Shown: positions 27,523 through 37,107, counted from the first letter of the stretch. The stretch is DNA of 64,000 nucleotides from Fodinibacter sp963695175 (GCA_963695175.1 CAVOGG010000009.1:496001-560000); one strand, 5' to 3'. The notes: generated by a model from the sequence alone, not told the origin. Program-made: numbers and translations.

Positions 27523-28968
27523 ATGAGCGGTCCGCGCAGCCTGCGCAACTTCATCGCCGGCGAGTACGTCGACGGGCGTACGGAAACCACCACCGACATC
27601 GTCAACCCGGCCACGGGTTCCGTCGTCGCCACGGCCCCGGTGAGCAGCCAGGCCGACGTCGACGCGGCCTACGGTGCGGCCGAGACGGCCTTCGCGGAGT
27701 GGGGCCGCACCACCCCGAGCGAGCGTCAGCAGGCCCTGCTCAAGATCGCCGACGCGATCGAGGCGCACGCCGACGAGCTGATCGCGCTCGAGTCCGAGAA
27801 CACCGGCAAGATCCAGGCGCTCACCGCGAGCGAGGAGATCCCGCCGATGGTCGACCAGCTGCGGTTCTTCGCCGGGGCGGCGCGGGTGCTCGAGGGCAAG
27901 GCCGCGGGGGAGTACATGAAGGGCCACACCTCGTGGATCCGGCGCGAGCCGATCGGCGTGGTCGGGCAGGTCACCCCCTGGAACTACCCGCTGCTCATGG
28001 CCGTGTGGAAGATCGCCCCGGCGCTCGCCGCCGGCAACACCGTGGTGCTCAAGCCGAGTGACACCACCCCCGAGACCACCCTGCGGCTCGCCGAGATCGC
28101 CTCCGAGTTCCTCCCCGCGGGCGCGCTCAACGTCATCACCGGTGACCGCGAGACCGGTCGCATGCTCGTCGAGCACCGCACCCCCGGGCTGGTCGCCATC
28201 ACCGGCTCGGTCCGCGCCGGCGCCGAGGTCGCGGCCAGCGCCGCCCCCAACGTCACGCGCGTGCACCTCGAGCTCGGGGGCAAGGCCCCGGTCGTGGTCT
28301 TCGACGACGCCGACATCGAGGCCGCCGTCGAGGGCATCGCGATCGCCGGCTACTTCAACGCCGGCCAGGACTGCACCGCGGCGACGCGCGTTCTCGCCGC
28401 ACCCGGCATCCACGACGACTTCGTCGCGGCGCTCGCGGAGTACGCCCGCAGCTCGGCCCCGGTCGGCCTCCCCGACGACGAGGACGCCCTGTTCGGCCCG
28501 GTCAACAACGCCCGCCAGCTCGCCCACGTGTCGGGCTTCATCGACCGGCTCCCGGCGCACGCCACGGTCTCGGCCGGTGGCAACCGCCGCGGCGACCTCG
28601 GCGACGGCTTCTACCTCGAGCCGACCGTGCTCTCCGGCCTGAACCAGGACGACGAGGCGATCCAGAACGAGATCTTCGGCCCGGTCATCACCGTGCAGCG
28701 CTTCACCGACGAGGCGCAGGCGCTCGCGTGGGCCAACGGCGTCGACTACGGACTGGCCTCCTCGGTCTGGACCAAGGACTTCGGCCGCGCCATGCGGATG
28801 TCAGCGGCCCTCGACTTCGGCTGTGTCTGGATCAATACGCACATCCCGCTCGTTGCCGAGATGCCCCACGGTGGCTACAAGAAGTCCGGCTACGGCAAGG
28901 ACCTGTCGATGTACGGCTTCGAGGACTACACCCGCATCAAGCACGTCATGGCCAACATCGAGTCCTGA
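27523..28968 (+). CDS. Gamma-aminobutyraldehyde dehydrogenase-like ALDH
   Basis: A 481-residue NAD(P)-dependent aldehyde dehydrogenase resembling PatD/PuuC enzymes that oxidise 4-aminobutanal to GABA. Motifs: VGQVTPWNYPLLMAVWKIAP for cofactor binding, the general base Glu in VHLELGGKAPVVVF, and the nucleophile Cys in FNAGQDCTAATRV near residue 287. ATG 27523 follows GGGAG at 27510-27514; upstream in-frame ATGs lack such a site. It leads the plus arm of the polyamine island, 80 bp before the transporter genes. Confidence 0.9.
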   Translation: MSGPRSLRNFIAGEYVDGRTETTTDIVNPATGSVVATAPVSSQADVDAAYGAAETAFAEWGRTTPSERQQALLKIADAIEAHADELIALESENTGKIQALTASEEIPPMVDQLRFFAGAARVLEGKAAGEYMKGHTSWIRREPIGVVGQVTPWNYPLLMAVWKIAPALAAGNTVVLKPSDTTPETTLRLAEIASEFLPAGALNVITGDRETGRMLVEHRTPGLVAITGSVRAGAEVAASAAPNVTRVHLELGGKAPVVVFDDADIEAAVEGIAIAGYFNAGQDCTAATRVLAAPGIHDDFVAALAEYARSSAPVGLPDDEDALFGPVNNARQLAHVSGFIDRLPAHATVSAGGNRRGDLGDGFYLEPTVLSGLNQDDEAIQNEIFGPVITVQRFTDEAQALAWANGVDYGLASSVWTKDFGRAMRMSAALDFGCVWINTHIPLVAEMPHGGYKKSGYGKDLSMYGFEDYTRIKHVMANIES

Positions 28969-29048
28969 CCCGAAACACGCCCGACACACCGACCCCTGCA
29001 CGCTGGCCCCCAAGCCCGCCTGAGCCCCACCCCCGCGAGGAGAACCCG

Positions 29049-30285
29049 ATGGCCGAGCGCCTCACCCCCGACCCGATGTCCCCCGTCATGCGCGCCGCAC
29101 TGCTGCGCGGCCTGACCAGCCGCCGAGCGCTGGTGAGCGGCGCGCTCGGCCTCGGGGCCACCGCCGCCCTGAGCGCCTGCGGCAGCAAGGGCACGGGCTC
29201 GAACCGCGTCCGGCTCGGCCGCCCCGACCGCCGCCGCGGCCAAGGACCTCAGCGACACCGAGAAGGTCATCAACTGGTCCAACTGGACCCAGTACATCGA
29301 CGTCTCCGAGGACGAGAAGTCGCGCCCCACCCTCGACGCGTTCACCAAGCAGTCCGGCATCAAGGTGAACTACACCGAGGACTACAACGACAACGACGAG
29401 TTCTACGCCAAGGTGCGCCCCCTCCTCGAGGGCGGCGAGGACACCGGGCGTGACGTCTGGTGCAGCACCGACTGGATGGTGGCGCGCCTCATCCGGCAGG
29501 GCTACGTGCAGAAGCTCGACCCGGCCAACATCCCCAACGCCGCCGCCCTCGAGCCGTCGCTGAAGAACGTCGAGTTCGACCCGGGCCGCATCTACTCGCT
29601 GCCGTGGCAGAGCGGCTTCGCGGGCATCGCGTACAACCTCGACGCCACCGGTGGCAAGAAGATCGAGACGATCACCCAGCTGCTGACCGACCCGGCCCTG
29701 AAGGGCAAGGTCACCCTGCTCACCGAGATGCGCGACACCGTCGGGCTGGTGCTGTGCGACATGGGCAAGGACCCGGCCAGCTTCACCGACGACGACTTCG
29801 ACGCCGCCATGGCGGTGCTGACCAAGGCCAAGGAGTCGGGCCAGCTCAAGGGCTTCACCGGCAACGACTACACCGACGGCCTGACCAAGGGCGACATCGC
29901 GGCCTGCATCGCGTGGACCGGTGACGTCGTGCAGCTGCAGTTCGAGAACGACAAGGTGCAGTACGCGCTGCCGCAGGCCGGCTTCACCCTGTGGTCGGAC
30001 AACTTCGTCATCCCGGCGCTCGCCCAGCACAAGAAGAACGCCGAGGCCCTGATCAACTACTACTACGACCCCGCCGTCATGGCGCAGGTCGAGGCGTGGG
30101 TCAACTACATCCCGCCGGTCGTCGGCACCAAGGACGCCCTGGCCAAGGACGACCCGGAGACGGCGAAGAACCCGCTGATCTTCCCCAGCGACGAGGTGCT
30201 CGCGCGGGCCAAGGTCTTCCGGGGCCTGACCGCCGAGGAGGAGACCAAGTACTCCGCCGCCTACTCCGACCTCACCGCCAGCTGA
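29049..30285 (+). CDS. PotD-like polyamine ABC transporter substrate-binding lipoprotein, interrupted by an apparent frameshift
   Basis: The extracytoplasmic receptor of a spermidine/putrescine importer. The signal region reads from ATG 29049: SRRALVSGALGLG with twin Arg, then the lipobox LSAC near residue 40. The mature domain (VINWSNWTQYIDVSEDE, DVWCSTDWMVARLI) reads in another frame to 30285. The frames join near 29201-29207 in the low-complexity Ala/Ser linker, where one extra C explains the shift; the full protein would be about 411 residues. Twin arginines suggest Tat export. The stop overlaps the potA ATG. Confidence 0.87.
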
Positions 30286-31403
30286 TGGCCGAGCACGAGG
30301 CCGGCGACCTCCGGCTGGTGGGGCTGACCAAGAGCTTCGGCGAGTTCACCGCGGTGCAGCCGCTGGACCTCACCATCCCGGAGGGGTCGTTCTTCGCGCT
30401 CCTCGGGCCCTCGGGGTGCGGTAAGACCACCACCCTGCGGATGGTCGCCGGTCTCGAGGACCCCACCGCGGGCCAGATCCTGATCGGCGAGACCGACATC
30501 ACCCGGACCCGGGCCTTCCAGCGCAACGTCAACACGGTCTTCCAGTCGTACGCGCTCTTCCCGCACATGAGCGTCATGGACAACGTCGCCTTCGGGCTGC
30601 GTCGTCGCGGCGACAAGCAGGCCAAGACCAAGGCGCAGGACGCCCTGGACCTCGTCGAGCTGGGCCACGCGGGCAGCAAGAGGCCGAACCAGCTGTCCGG
30701 CGGCATGCAGCAGCGCGTCGCGCTGGCCCGGGCCCTGGTCAACCGGCCGGACGTCCTGCTGCTCGACGAGCCGCTCGGCGCCCTCGACCTCAAGCTGCGC
30801 CGTCAGATGCAGATCGAGCTCAAGCGCATCCAGCAGGAGGTCGGCCTGACCTTCATCCACGTCACCCACGACCAGGAGGAGGCCATGACCATGGCCGACA
30901 CCATCGCGGTGATGAACGCCGGCTACCTCGAGCAGCTCGGCGACCCGGCCTACCTCTACGAACACCCCGCGTCGACCTTCGTCGCGAACTTCCTCGGGCA
31001 GTCCAACCTGCTGCGAGCCCGGATCACCGGCACCGCGGAGGGGGGCCTGCTCACTGCCGACGTGCACGGCCAGGAGATCCTCGTCGACGCGAAGAACGTG
31101 CCCGAGGGCCTCACCGACGTCTGGGTCGGGGTGCGGCCCGAGAAGCTCGGGCTCGGCGAGGCGGCCGGCCGCAACCACCTGCGTGGCCTCGTCACCGACG
31201 TGTCGTTCACCGGTGTCGCGACGCAGTACCTCGTTCGGATGCCGTGGGGCTTCGACGTCGTCGTCGTGCAGCAGAACGACGGTAGTGCGCGGGCCCGGCT
31301 CGGCGAGCCCATCGACCTGTCCTGGGACCCGGGTCGCGAGTTCGTCCTCGACGCCGCGCAGAGCGACCTCGCGGGCATCGACGAGGTGCTCGTCGATGGC
31401 TGA
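30285..31403 (+). CDS. PotA-like ABC transporter ATP-binding protein
   Basis: The 372-residue ATPase of the polyamine importer. Walker A is LLGPSGCGKTTTLRMVAGLE, the ABC signature is QLSGGMQQRVALARAL, Walker B is DVLLLDEPLGALD, and the H-loop is FIHVTHDQEEAMTMAD. A C-terminal TOBE-type regulatory domain starts around residue 290. The ATG overlaps the potD-like stop (TGATG), and its 3' end overlaps potB by 8 bp. Confidence 0.93.
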   Translation: MAEHEAGDLRLVGLTKSFGEFTAVQPLDLTIPEGSFFALLGPSGCGKTTTLRMVAGLEDPTAGQILIGETDITRTRAFQRNVNTVFQSYALFPHMSVMDNVAFGLRRRGDKQAKTKAQDALDLVELGHAGSKRPNQLSGGMQQRVALARALVNRPDVLLLDEPLGALDLKLRRQMQIELKRIQQEVGLTFIHVTHDQEEAMTMADTIAVMNAGYLEQLGDPAYLYEHPASTFVANFLGQSNLLRARITGTAEGGLLTADVHGQEILVDAKNVPEGLTDVWVGVRPEKLGLGEAAGRNHLRGLVTDVSFTGVATQYLVRMPWGFDVVVVQQNDGSARARLGEPIDLSWDPGREFVLDAAQSDLAGIDEVLVDG

Positions 31404-32307
31404 ACTGGCCGTCCTGGCACCACACGGGCCCCTGGCCCCGCGCCGCCGCGCGAACTGGGTCCCGTACGCGCTGCTGGTTCCGGGCCTGCTCTGGCTGGTC
31501 GTGTTCTTCGTCCTGCCGATGATCACCCTGGGCTCGCAGTCGCTGCAGGAGGGGTCGGTCGAGGCCGGCTACACCTTCACCGGCAACGTCTCGATCTACG
31601 CCGACGCCCTGCAGGAGTACTGGCCGCAGCTGCTGCGCTCGATCGGCTACGCGGCCACCGCCACGGTCGCGGCGCTCCTGCTGGCCTACCCGCTGGCGTA
31701 CTACATCGCCCAGAAGGCCGGTCGCTGGAAGAACGTCATGCTGGTGCTCGTCGTGGCGCCGTTCTTCACGAGCTTCCTGATCCGCACGCTGGCCTGGCGC
31801 ACGATCCTGTCCGACACCGGTCCGGTGACGCACATCTTCCAGGTGCTGCACATCACCGACCTGCTGCAGTTCCTGCACCTGACCAACAACGACTCGCTGC
31901 TGTCGTCGAAGTTCGCCGTCATCTGCGGCCTCACCTACAACTTCCTGCCGTTCATGATCCTGCCGCTCTACGCGGCGCTGGACCGGCTCGACCCCCGGCT
32001 CGTCGAGGCCGCGGGCGACCTGTACGCGTCGCCCTTCCAGGGGTTCCGCCACGTCACCTGGCCGCTCTCCCTCCCGGGCGTCGTGGCCGGCACGCTGCTG
32101 ACCTTCATCCCGGCCGCCGGTGACTTCATCAACTCCCGGCTGCTCGGCAACACCCAGACGGTGATGATCGGCCAGGTCATCGACAGCCAGTTCCTGCGGG
32201 TGCTCAACTACCCGCTCGCCGCTGCGCTGTCCTTCATCCTGCTGATCATGATCCTCGCGCTGGTCACGTTCTACGTCCGCCGTGCGGGCACCGAGGAGCT
32301 GGTGTGA
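31396..32307 (+). CDS. PotB-like ABC transporter permease
   Basis: A 303-residue inner-membrane permease with about six transmembrane helices, first helix WVPYALLVPGLLWLVVFFVLP. The EAA loop that docks the ATPase is visible in LDPRLVEAAGDLYASPFQGF. It pairs with PotC to form the channel. The ATG at 31396 lies inside the 3' end of potA, and its stop is 1 bp from potC. Confidence 0.92.
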   Translation: MAELAVLAPHGPLAPRRRANWVPYALLVPGLLWLVVFFVLPMITLGSQSLQEGSVEAGYTFTGNVSIYADALQEYWPQLLRSIGYAATATVAALLLAYPLAYYIAQKAGRWKNVMLVLVVAPFFTSFLIRTLAWRTILSDTGPVTHIFQVLHITDLLQFLHLTNNDSLLSSKFAVICGLTYNFLPFMILPLYAALDRLDPRLVEAAGDLYASPFQGFRHVTWPLSLPGVVAGTLLTFIPAAGDFINSRLLGNTQTVMIGQVIDSQFLRVLNYPLAAALSFILLIMILALVTFYVRRAGTEELV

Positions 32308-32308
32308 G

Positions 32309-33103
32309 ATGACCTGGCTCCGACGCAACATCCTCCTCCTGGTGGCCATCGCGGTGCTCGGCTACATGCTGGTGCCGAACCTCGTCGTCGCGCTGTTCTC
32401 CTTCAACAACCCGGTGGGCCGCTTCAACTACACGTGGCAACAGTTCTCGACCGAGGCCTGGCAGAACCCGTGCGGCGCGCAGGGCATCTGCGAGTCGCTG
32501 AGCCTGTCGCTGCAGATCGGGCTGATCGCCTCGATCGTCGCGACCGTCCTCGGTACGGCCATCGCGTTCGCCCTGGGCCGCTACCGGTTCCGGGCGCGCT
32601 CGGCGACCAACCTGCTCATCTTCATGCCGATGGCGACCCCCGAGGTCGTCATGGGGTCGAGCCTGCTGACCCTCTTCCTCATGATGGGCGTGCCGGCCGG
32701 CCGCACCGCCGTGACGATCGCGCACATCATGTTCTGCATCTCGTTCGTCGTCGTGGCCGTCAAGGCCAGGGTGGCGACGCTCGACCCGCGCCTGGAGGAG
32801 GCGGCCGCCGACCTCGGGGCCAACCCCACCCAGACCTTCCTGCGGGTCACCTTCCCGCTGGCCGCTCCCGGCATCTTCGCCGGTGCGCTGCTGGCGTTCT
32901 CGCTCAGCTTCGACGACTACATCATCACCAACTTCAACGCGAGCCCGAGCTCCATCACCTTCCCCATGTACGTCTGGGGCGCCGCCCAACGCGGTGCGCC
33001 GGTGCAGGTCAACGTGATCGGCACGCTGATGTTCCTCATCGCGCTGTTCGTCGTCGTCACGGGCCAGGTCCTGCAGAACCGGCGCGCCCGCGCCGCGGCC
33101 TGA
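32309..33103 (+). CDS. PotC-like ABC transporter permease
   Basis: A 264-residue permease with about six membrane helices. The EAA motif is LDPRLEEAAADLGANPTQTF. The segment SLSFDDYIITNFNASPS near the last two helices is characteristic of PotC family permeases. It closes the four-gene importer and is followed after 31 bp by the saccharopine-dehydrogenase-like gene on the same strand. Confidence 0.92.
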   Translation: MTWLRRNILLLVAIAVLGYMLVPNLVVALFSFNNPVGRFNYTWQQFSTEAWQNPCGAQGICESLSLSLQIGLIASIVATVLGTAIAFALGRYRFRARSATNLLIFMPMATPEVVMGSSLLTLFLMMGVPAGRTAVTIAHIMFCISFVVVAVKARVATLDPRLEEAAADLGANPTQTFLRVTFPLAAPGIFAGALLAFSLSFDDYIITNFNASPSSITFPMYVWGAAQRGAPVQVNVIGTLMFLIALFVVVTGQVLQNRRARAAA

Positions 33104-33134
33104 GCACACCCACACCACCACCGAGAGGTACCCC

Positions 33135-34418
33135 GTGCACGTCCTGATGGTCGGAGCGGGCGGCGTCGGTGACGCCGCTGCCCGGATCGCCGCCGAACGT
33201 CCCTTCTTCGAGACCTGGGTGGTGGCCGACTACGACCTCACCCGAGCGCAGCGCACCGTCGACGCGGTGACCTCGCGGCACGACGGCGAGTCCCGCTTCC
33301 GGGCCGCGCAGGTCGACGCCTCGGATGCCGGCGCGGTCGCCGCGCTCGCCCGCGAGGTGGGTGCCACCCACGTCTTCAACGCGGTCGACCCGCGGTTCGT
33401 GCTGCCGATCTTCGAGGGCGCCAGGGCGGCCGGCGCCGACTACCTCGACATGGCGATGAGCCTGTCCAGCCGGCACCCGAGCGAGCCCTACGCGAAGGTC
33501 GGGGTCAAGCTCGGCGACGACCAGCTGGCGCAGGCGGGGGAGTGGGAGGCCGAGGGCCGCCTGGCCCTGGTCGGCATCGGGGTCGAGCCCGGGTTGTCCG
33601 ACGTGTTCGCCCGGTACGCCGCCGACCACCTGTTCAGCCACATCGACGAGCTGGGCACCCGCGACGGCGCCAACCTCGTCATCCGCGACGAGGAGGGCAA
33701 CGAGGTCTTCGCGCCCGGGTTCTCGATGTGGACGATCATCGAGGAGTGCCTCAACCCGCCCGTCGTGTGGGAACGCGACCGGGCCGTCGGCGCCGACGGC
33801 TCCTACGACGTCGAGGCCGGGTTCTTCACCCTGCCGCCGTTCGCCGAGCCGGAGGTCTTCGACTTCCCCGGCGGCATCGGCCCGGTCGAGTGCGTGCACG
33901 TGGAGCACGAGGAGGTGCTCCTCATGCCGCGCTGGGTCGAGGCCGACAAGGTCACCTTCAAGTACGGCCTGGGCGAGGAGATGATCACGATCCTGCGCAC
34001 GCTGCACACGCTCGGGCTCGACGGCACCGACCCGGTGACCGTCAAGGGCGTGCAGGTCAGCCCGCGCGACGTCGTCGCCGCCGTGCTTCCCGACCCCGCC
34101 ACGATCGGGCCGCGGATGGAGGGCAAGACCTGCGCCGGCCTGTGGGTCACCGGCACCGGCAAGGACGGCCGGCCGCGCCGCACCTACCTCTACCACGTGT
34201 CCGACAACGCCGACACGATGCGCGACTACGACGCCCAGTGCGTGGTGTGGCAGACGGCCGTCAACCCGGTCGTGGCGCTGGAGCTGCTGGCGGCCGGAAC
34301 GTGGAGCGGCTCGGGCGTGCTCGGCCCGGAGGCCTTCGACGCCGTGCCGTTCCTCGACCTGCTCGCGGCCCCGAAGCCCGACGGCTACGGCTCCCCCTGG
34401 GGCCTCGAGGACCGCTGA
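33135..34418 (+). CDS. Saccharopine dehydrogenase-like NAD(P)-binding protein
   Basis: A 427-residue protein starting with a Rossmann motif (VLMVGAGGVGDAAARIA). The Sacchrp_dh_NADP and C-terminal folds typical of the saccharopine dehydrogenase family follow (FNAVDPRFVLPIFEGA, IGVEPGLSDVFARYAA). The same family contains carboxynorspermidine dehydrogenase, a polyamine enzyme. Being directly after a PotDABC importer, a polyamine or derived amino-acid substrate is plausible, but the reaction is unknown. GAGAGGT precedes the GTG start. Confidence 0.83.
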   Translation: MHVLMVGAGGVGDAAARIAAERPFFETWVVADYDLTRAQRTVDAVTSRHDGESRFRAAQVDASDAGAVAALAREVGATHVFNAVDPRFVLPIFEGARAAGADYLDMAMSLSSRHPSEPYAKVGVKLGDDQLAQAGEWEAEGRLALVGIGVEPGLSDVFARYAADHLFSHIDELGTRDGANLVIRDEEGNEVFAPGFSMWTIIEECLNPPVVWERDRAVGADGSYDVEAGFFTLPPFAEPEVFDFPGGIGPVECVHVEHEEVLLMPRWVEADKVTFKYGLGEEMITILRTLHTLGLDGTDPVTVKGVQVSPRDVVAAVLPDPATIGPRMEGKTCAGLWVTGTGKDGRPRRTYLYHVSDNADTMRDYDAQCVVWQTAVNPVVALELLAAGTWSGSGVLGPEAFDAVPFLDLLAAPKPDGYGSPWGLEDR

Positions 34419-34426
34419 GCGCGTCC

Positions 34427-34432
34427 TAGGCT
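34427..34432 (+). promoter_or_regulatory. Possible internal -10 box before the gabD-like gene
   Basis: TAGGCT at 34427-34432 lies in the 83-bp gap after the saccharopine-dehydrogenase-like gene. A start near 34439 would give a 62-base leader holding the ribosome site GAAGGA at 34490. It would allow separate expression of the last gene. Confidence 0.35.
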
Positions 34433-34501
34433 GAACCGAACCCGCACGACTCCGCCCCCGGCATCCGTGGCGACGCTGCCCCGGCACACGAAGGAACGAC
34501 C

Positions 34502-35962
34502 ATGGCGATCACCCAGAAGTCCCTCATCGACTCCGTGCCCACGAAGCTGCTCATCGGCGGCGCCTGGCGCGAGGCGAGCCGCGGGGAGCGCTTCGAGGTG
34601 CACGACCCGAGCAGCGGGGCCACGCTGACGACCTGCGCCGACGCCACCCCCGAGGACGGGCTCGCCGCCCTGGCCGCCGCCCACCAGGCGCAGGCCGGCT
34701 GGGCCGCCACCCCGCCTCGCGACCGCGGCGAGATCCTGCGCCGTGCGTTCGAGGCGATCGTCGCGCGCACGGACGAGTTCGCGACCCTGATGAGCCTGGA
34801 GATGGGCAAGACCGTCGCCGAGGGCAGGGGTGAGGTCACCTACGGCGCGGAGTTCTTCCGCTGGTTCGCCGAGGAGGCCGTGCGCGTCCACGGGCGCTAC
34901 TCGGTGGCCCCGAACGGCGCCTCCCGGCTGCTCACCATGAAGCAGCCGGTCGGCCCCACCCTGATGATCACGCCGTGGAACTTCCCGCTCGCGATGGGCA
35001 CCCGCAAGATCGGCCCAGCGGTCGCCGCCGGCTGCACGATGGTCGTCAAGCCGGCCCACGAGACCCCGCTGACCATGCTGCTGCTGGCGCAGGTGATGCA
35101 GGAGTCCGGCCTGCCCGACGGCGTGCTCAACGTCGTCACCACCACGCACTCCGGGGCGGTCTGCGAGCCGGTCATCCGTGACGAGCGGCTGCGCAAGCTG
35201 ACCTTCACCGGGTCGACCGCCGTAGGCAAGAAGCTCGTCGAGCAGTCGGCCGAGCAGCTGCTGCGCCTGTCGATGGAGCTCGGCGGCAACGCCCCGTTCC
35301 TCGTCTTCGAGGACGCCGACGTCGACGCCGCCGTCGACGGCGCGATGCTCGCGAAGATGCGCAACATCGGCGAGGCCTGCACCGCGGCCAACCGGTTCTT
35401 CGTGCACGAGTCGCTGGCGCAGGAGTTCTCCACCAAGCTGGCCGCCCGGATGGGTGCGCTCGTCGTCGGCAAGGGCACCAAGAAGGGGGTCGACGTCGGG
35501 CCGCTGATCACCGCCAAGGCCCGCGACGGCGTCGACGAGCTGGTCAAGGACGCCGTCGGCAAGGGCGCCACGGTGCTGACCGGTGGCGGCCCCGTCCCCG
35601 GGCGCGGCTACTTCTACCAGCCGACCGTGCTGACCGACGTCGCGGCCGACAGCCGCTGCCTGAGCGAGGAGATCTTCGGCCCGGTCGCACCGATCGCCAC
35701 GTTCACCGATGACGCGGACGCCGTCGCGAAGGCCAACGGCACCGAGTACGGCCTGGTCGGCTACATCTACACCAACGACCAGACCCGGGTGATCCGGGTG
35801 GCCGAGGCCATGGAGTTCGGGATGATCGGCGTCAACACCGGCATCGTCTCGAACCCGGCCGCCCCGTTCGGTGGCGTCAAGCAGTCCGGCTTCGGCCGCG
35901 AGGGCGGCTTCGAGGGCATCGACGAGTACCTCGAGACCAAGTACGTCGGCATCGCGCTCTGA
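34502..35962 (+). CDS. Succinate-semialdehyde dehydrogenase-like ALDH
   Basis: A 486-residue aldehyde dehydrogenase similar to NAD(P)-dependent succinate-semialdehyde dehydrogenases (GabD), which feed GABA-derived carbon into the TCA cycle. Motifs: PTLMITPWNFPLAMGTRKIG, catalytic Glu in SMELGGNAPFLVF, and nucleophilic Cys in IGEACTAANRF near residue 295. AAGGAA lies before the ATG. It ends the plus arm of the polyamine island and completes the path from putrescine, except that no GABA transaminase is seen in the window. A strong hairpin follows directly. Confidence 0.88.
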   Translation: MAITQKSLIDSVPTKLLIGGAWREASRGERFEVHDPSSGATLTTCADATPEDGLAALAAAHQAQAGWAATPPRDRGEILRRAFEAIVARTDEFATLMSLEMGKTVAEGRGEVTYGAEFFRWFAEEAVRVHGRYSVAPNGASRLLTMKQPVGPTLMITPWNFPLAMGTRKIGPAVAAGCTMVVKPAHETPLTMLLLAQVMQESGLPDGVLNVVTTTHSGAVCEPVIRDERLRKLTFTGSTAVGKKLVEQSAEQLLRLSMELGGNAPFLVFEDADVDAAVDGAMLAKMRNIGEACTAANRFFVHESLAQEFSTKLAARMGALVVGKGTKKGVDVGPLITAKARDGVDELVKDAVGKGATVLTGGGPVPGRGYFYQPTVLTDVAADSRCLSEEIFGPVAPIATFTDDADAVAKANGTEYGLVGYIYTNDQTRVIRVAEAMEFGMIGVNTGIVSNPAAPFGGVKQSGFGREGGFEGIDEYLETKYVGIAL

Positions 35963-35965
35963 CCT

Positions 35966-36005
35966 GCGCCGTGCCACGGGTTCTTGCGAACCCGTGGCAC
36001 GGCGC
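35966..36005. terminator. Strong terminator after the gabD-like gene
   Basis: A perfect 18-bp stem (35966-35983 with 35988-36005) closes a four-base TTGC loop, 3 bp after the stop. It isolates the polyamine island from the DnaB-like gene that begins 20-26 bp further on. Confidence 0.8.
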
Positions 36006-36030
36006 CGCGCAGGATGGTGCACTTGTGCCC

Positions 36031-37089
36031 ATGACCTCGAGCATCGACAGCGACCCGGCCATCAGGTCGCACCGACCCGACCCCCGGCAGACGGTGCAGA
36101 CGCTGCTCGACAGCACCGACCAGTCGCTCAGGCGCGGCGCCCGGCCCGGGGCCCATGTGTGGCCCACGGGCTTCGACCTGCTCGACTCCACCCTCGATGG
36201 CGGCCTGCGCTCGGGCGAGCTGGTGCTGCTCGGCGGGAACGAGGGGTCCGGCAAGACGACGCTGGCCGTGCAGATGGTGCGCAACGCCGTCGCTGCCGGA
36301 CGGTACGGGGTCGTCTTCTCCTTCGAGCACCACGCCCAGAGCCTCGTGCAGCGCCTGCTCTCCCTCGAGGCGGCCACCGCGGCGGTCGCGGCCGGCCAGC
36401 ATCCCGCCGCCGCCGCCGACGTGCACACGGTGCGCTCGGTGTTCGAGGCCGAGGACCCCGACCGTCGTGGCCTCGCCGAGGCCCTCGCCCGGGTCCCCTA
36501 CGGCTACGACGCACTCGAGGCGGTGCAGCAGTACGCCGGGCGCCTCCAGCTGCACGAGTCGGGCAAGGAGACCACCCCCGACGACATCGCCCGCGTCGTC
36601 ACCGCGGTCACCGAGGAGGTCGGCGAGCCGCCGATCGTGCTCGTCGACTACTTGCAGAAGATGCCGCTGCGCGGCCACCGCGGCGACGAGGCCTCGCGGG
36701 TCACGATCGTCACCGAGATGTTGAAGGACATGTCGCTCGAGCTCGGGTGCCCCATCGTGTGCATCTCGGCTGCCGACCGTGAGTCCCTCGGCGCGGGCCA
36801 CCGGATGCGCACTCGCGACCTGCGTGGCTCCTCGGCGCTGGCCTACGAGGCCGACATGGTGCTGATCCTGTCGAGCAAGGAGAACATCGTCTCGCGAGAG
36901 CACCTGGTCTACGACCTCGGCAGCATCAAGCGGTTCCGGCGCTGGGCGATCATCACCATCGAGAAGAACCGCAGCGGCCAGGGTCAGGTCGAGCTCGAGG
37001 TGCAGAAGGACTTCGAGCACGGCCGCTTCTACCCCCAGGTCCAGGTGATCAACGAGCGCCTCATCGAGGAGCGCATCTTCACCACCTGA
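36031..37089 (+). CDS. Stand-alone DnaB/RadA-type RecA-fold ATPase
   Basis: A protein of about 352 residues formed almost wholly by a DnaB-helicase C-terminal domain. Walker A is LLGGNEGSGKTTLAVQM near residue 70. FSFEHHAQSLVQRLLSLE and the Walker-B-type IVLVDYLQKMPLRG follow, and then RGSSALAYEADMVLIL and WAIITIEKNRSGQG, matching DnaB motifs including the arginine-finger region. The N-terminal primase-binding domain of DnaB is absent. It may be a helicase-like or KaiC-like protein; role unknown. GTG at 36025 is an alternative start with slightly better ribosome-site spacing (AGGA at 36011). Confidence 0.8.
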   Translation: MTSSIDSDPAIRSHRPDPRQTVQTLLDSTDQSLRRGARPGAHVWPTGFDLLDSTLDGGLRSGELVLLGGNEGSGKTTLAVQMVRNAVAAGRYGVVFSFEHHAQSLVQRLLSLEAATAAVAAGQHPAAAADVHTVRSVFEAEDPDRRGLAEALARVPYGYDALEAVQQYAGRLQLHESGKETTPDDIARVVTAVTEEVGEPPIVLVDYLQKMPLRGHRGDEASRVTIVTEMLKDMSLELGCPIVCISAADRESLGAGHRMRTRDLRGSSALAYEADMVLILSSKENIVSREHLVYDLGSIKRFRRWAIITIEKNRSGQGQVELEVQKDFEHGRFYPQVQVINERLIEERIFTT

Positions 37090-37107
37090 CCGCGCGTCGG
37101 GGATTTC

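Noticed and set aside
25420..28560. Minus frame of 1,046 codons suggesting a giant fusion protein
   Set aside because: Only the last 476 codons are the aminotransferase; the rest is antisense to the aldehyde dehydrogenase and overlaps the Lrp gene.
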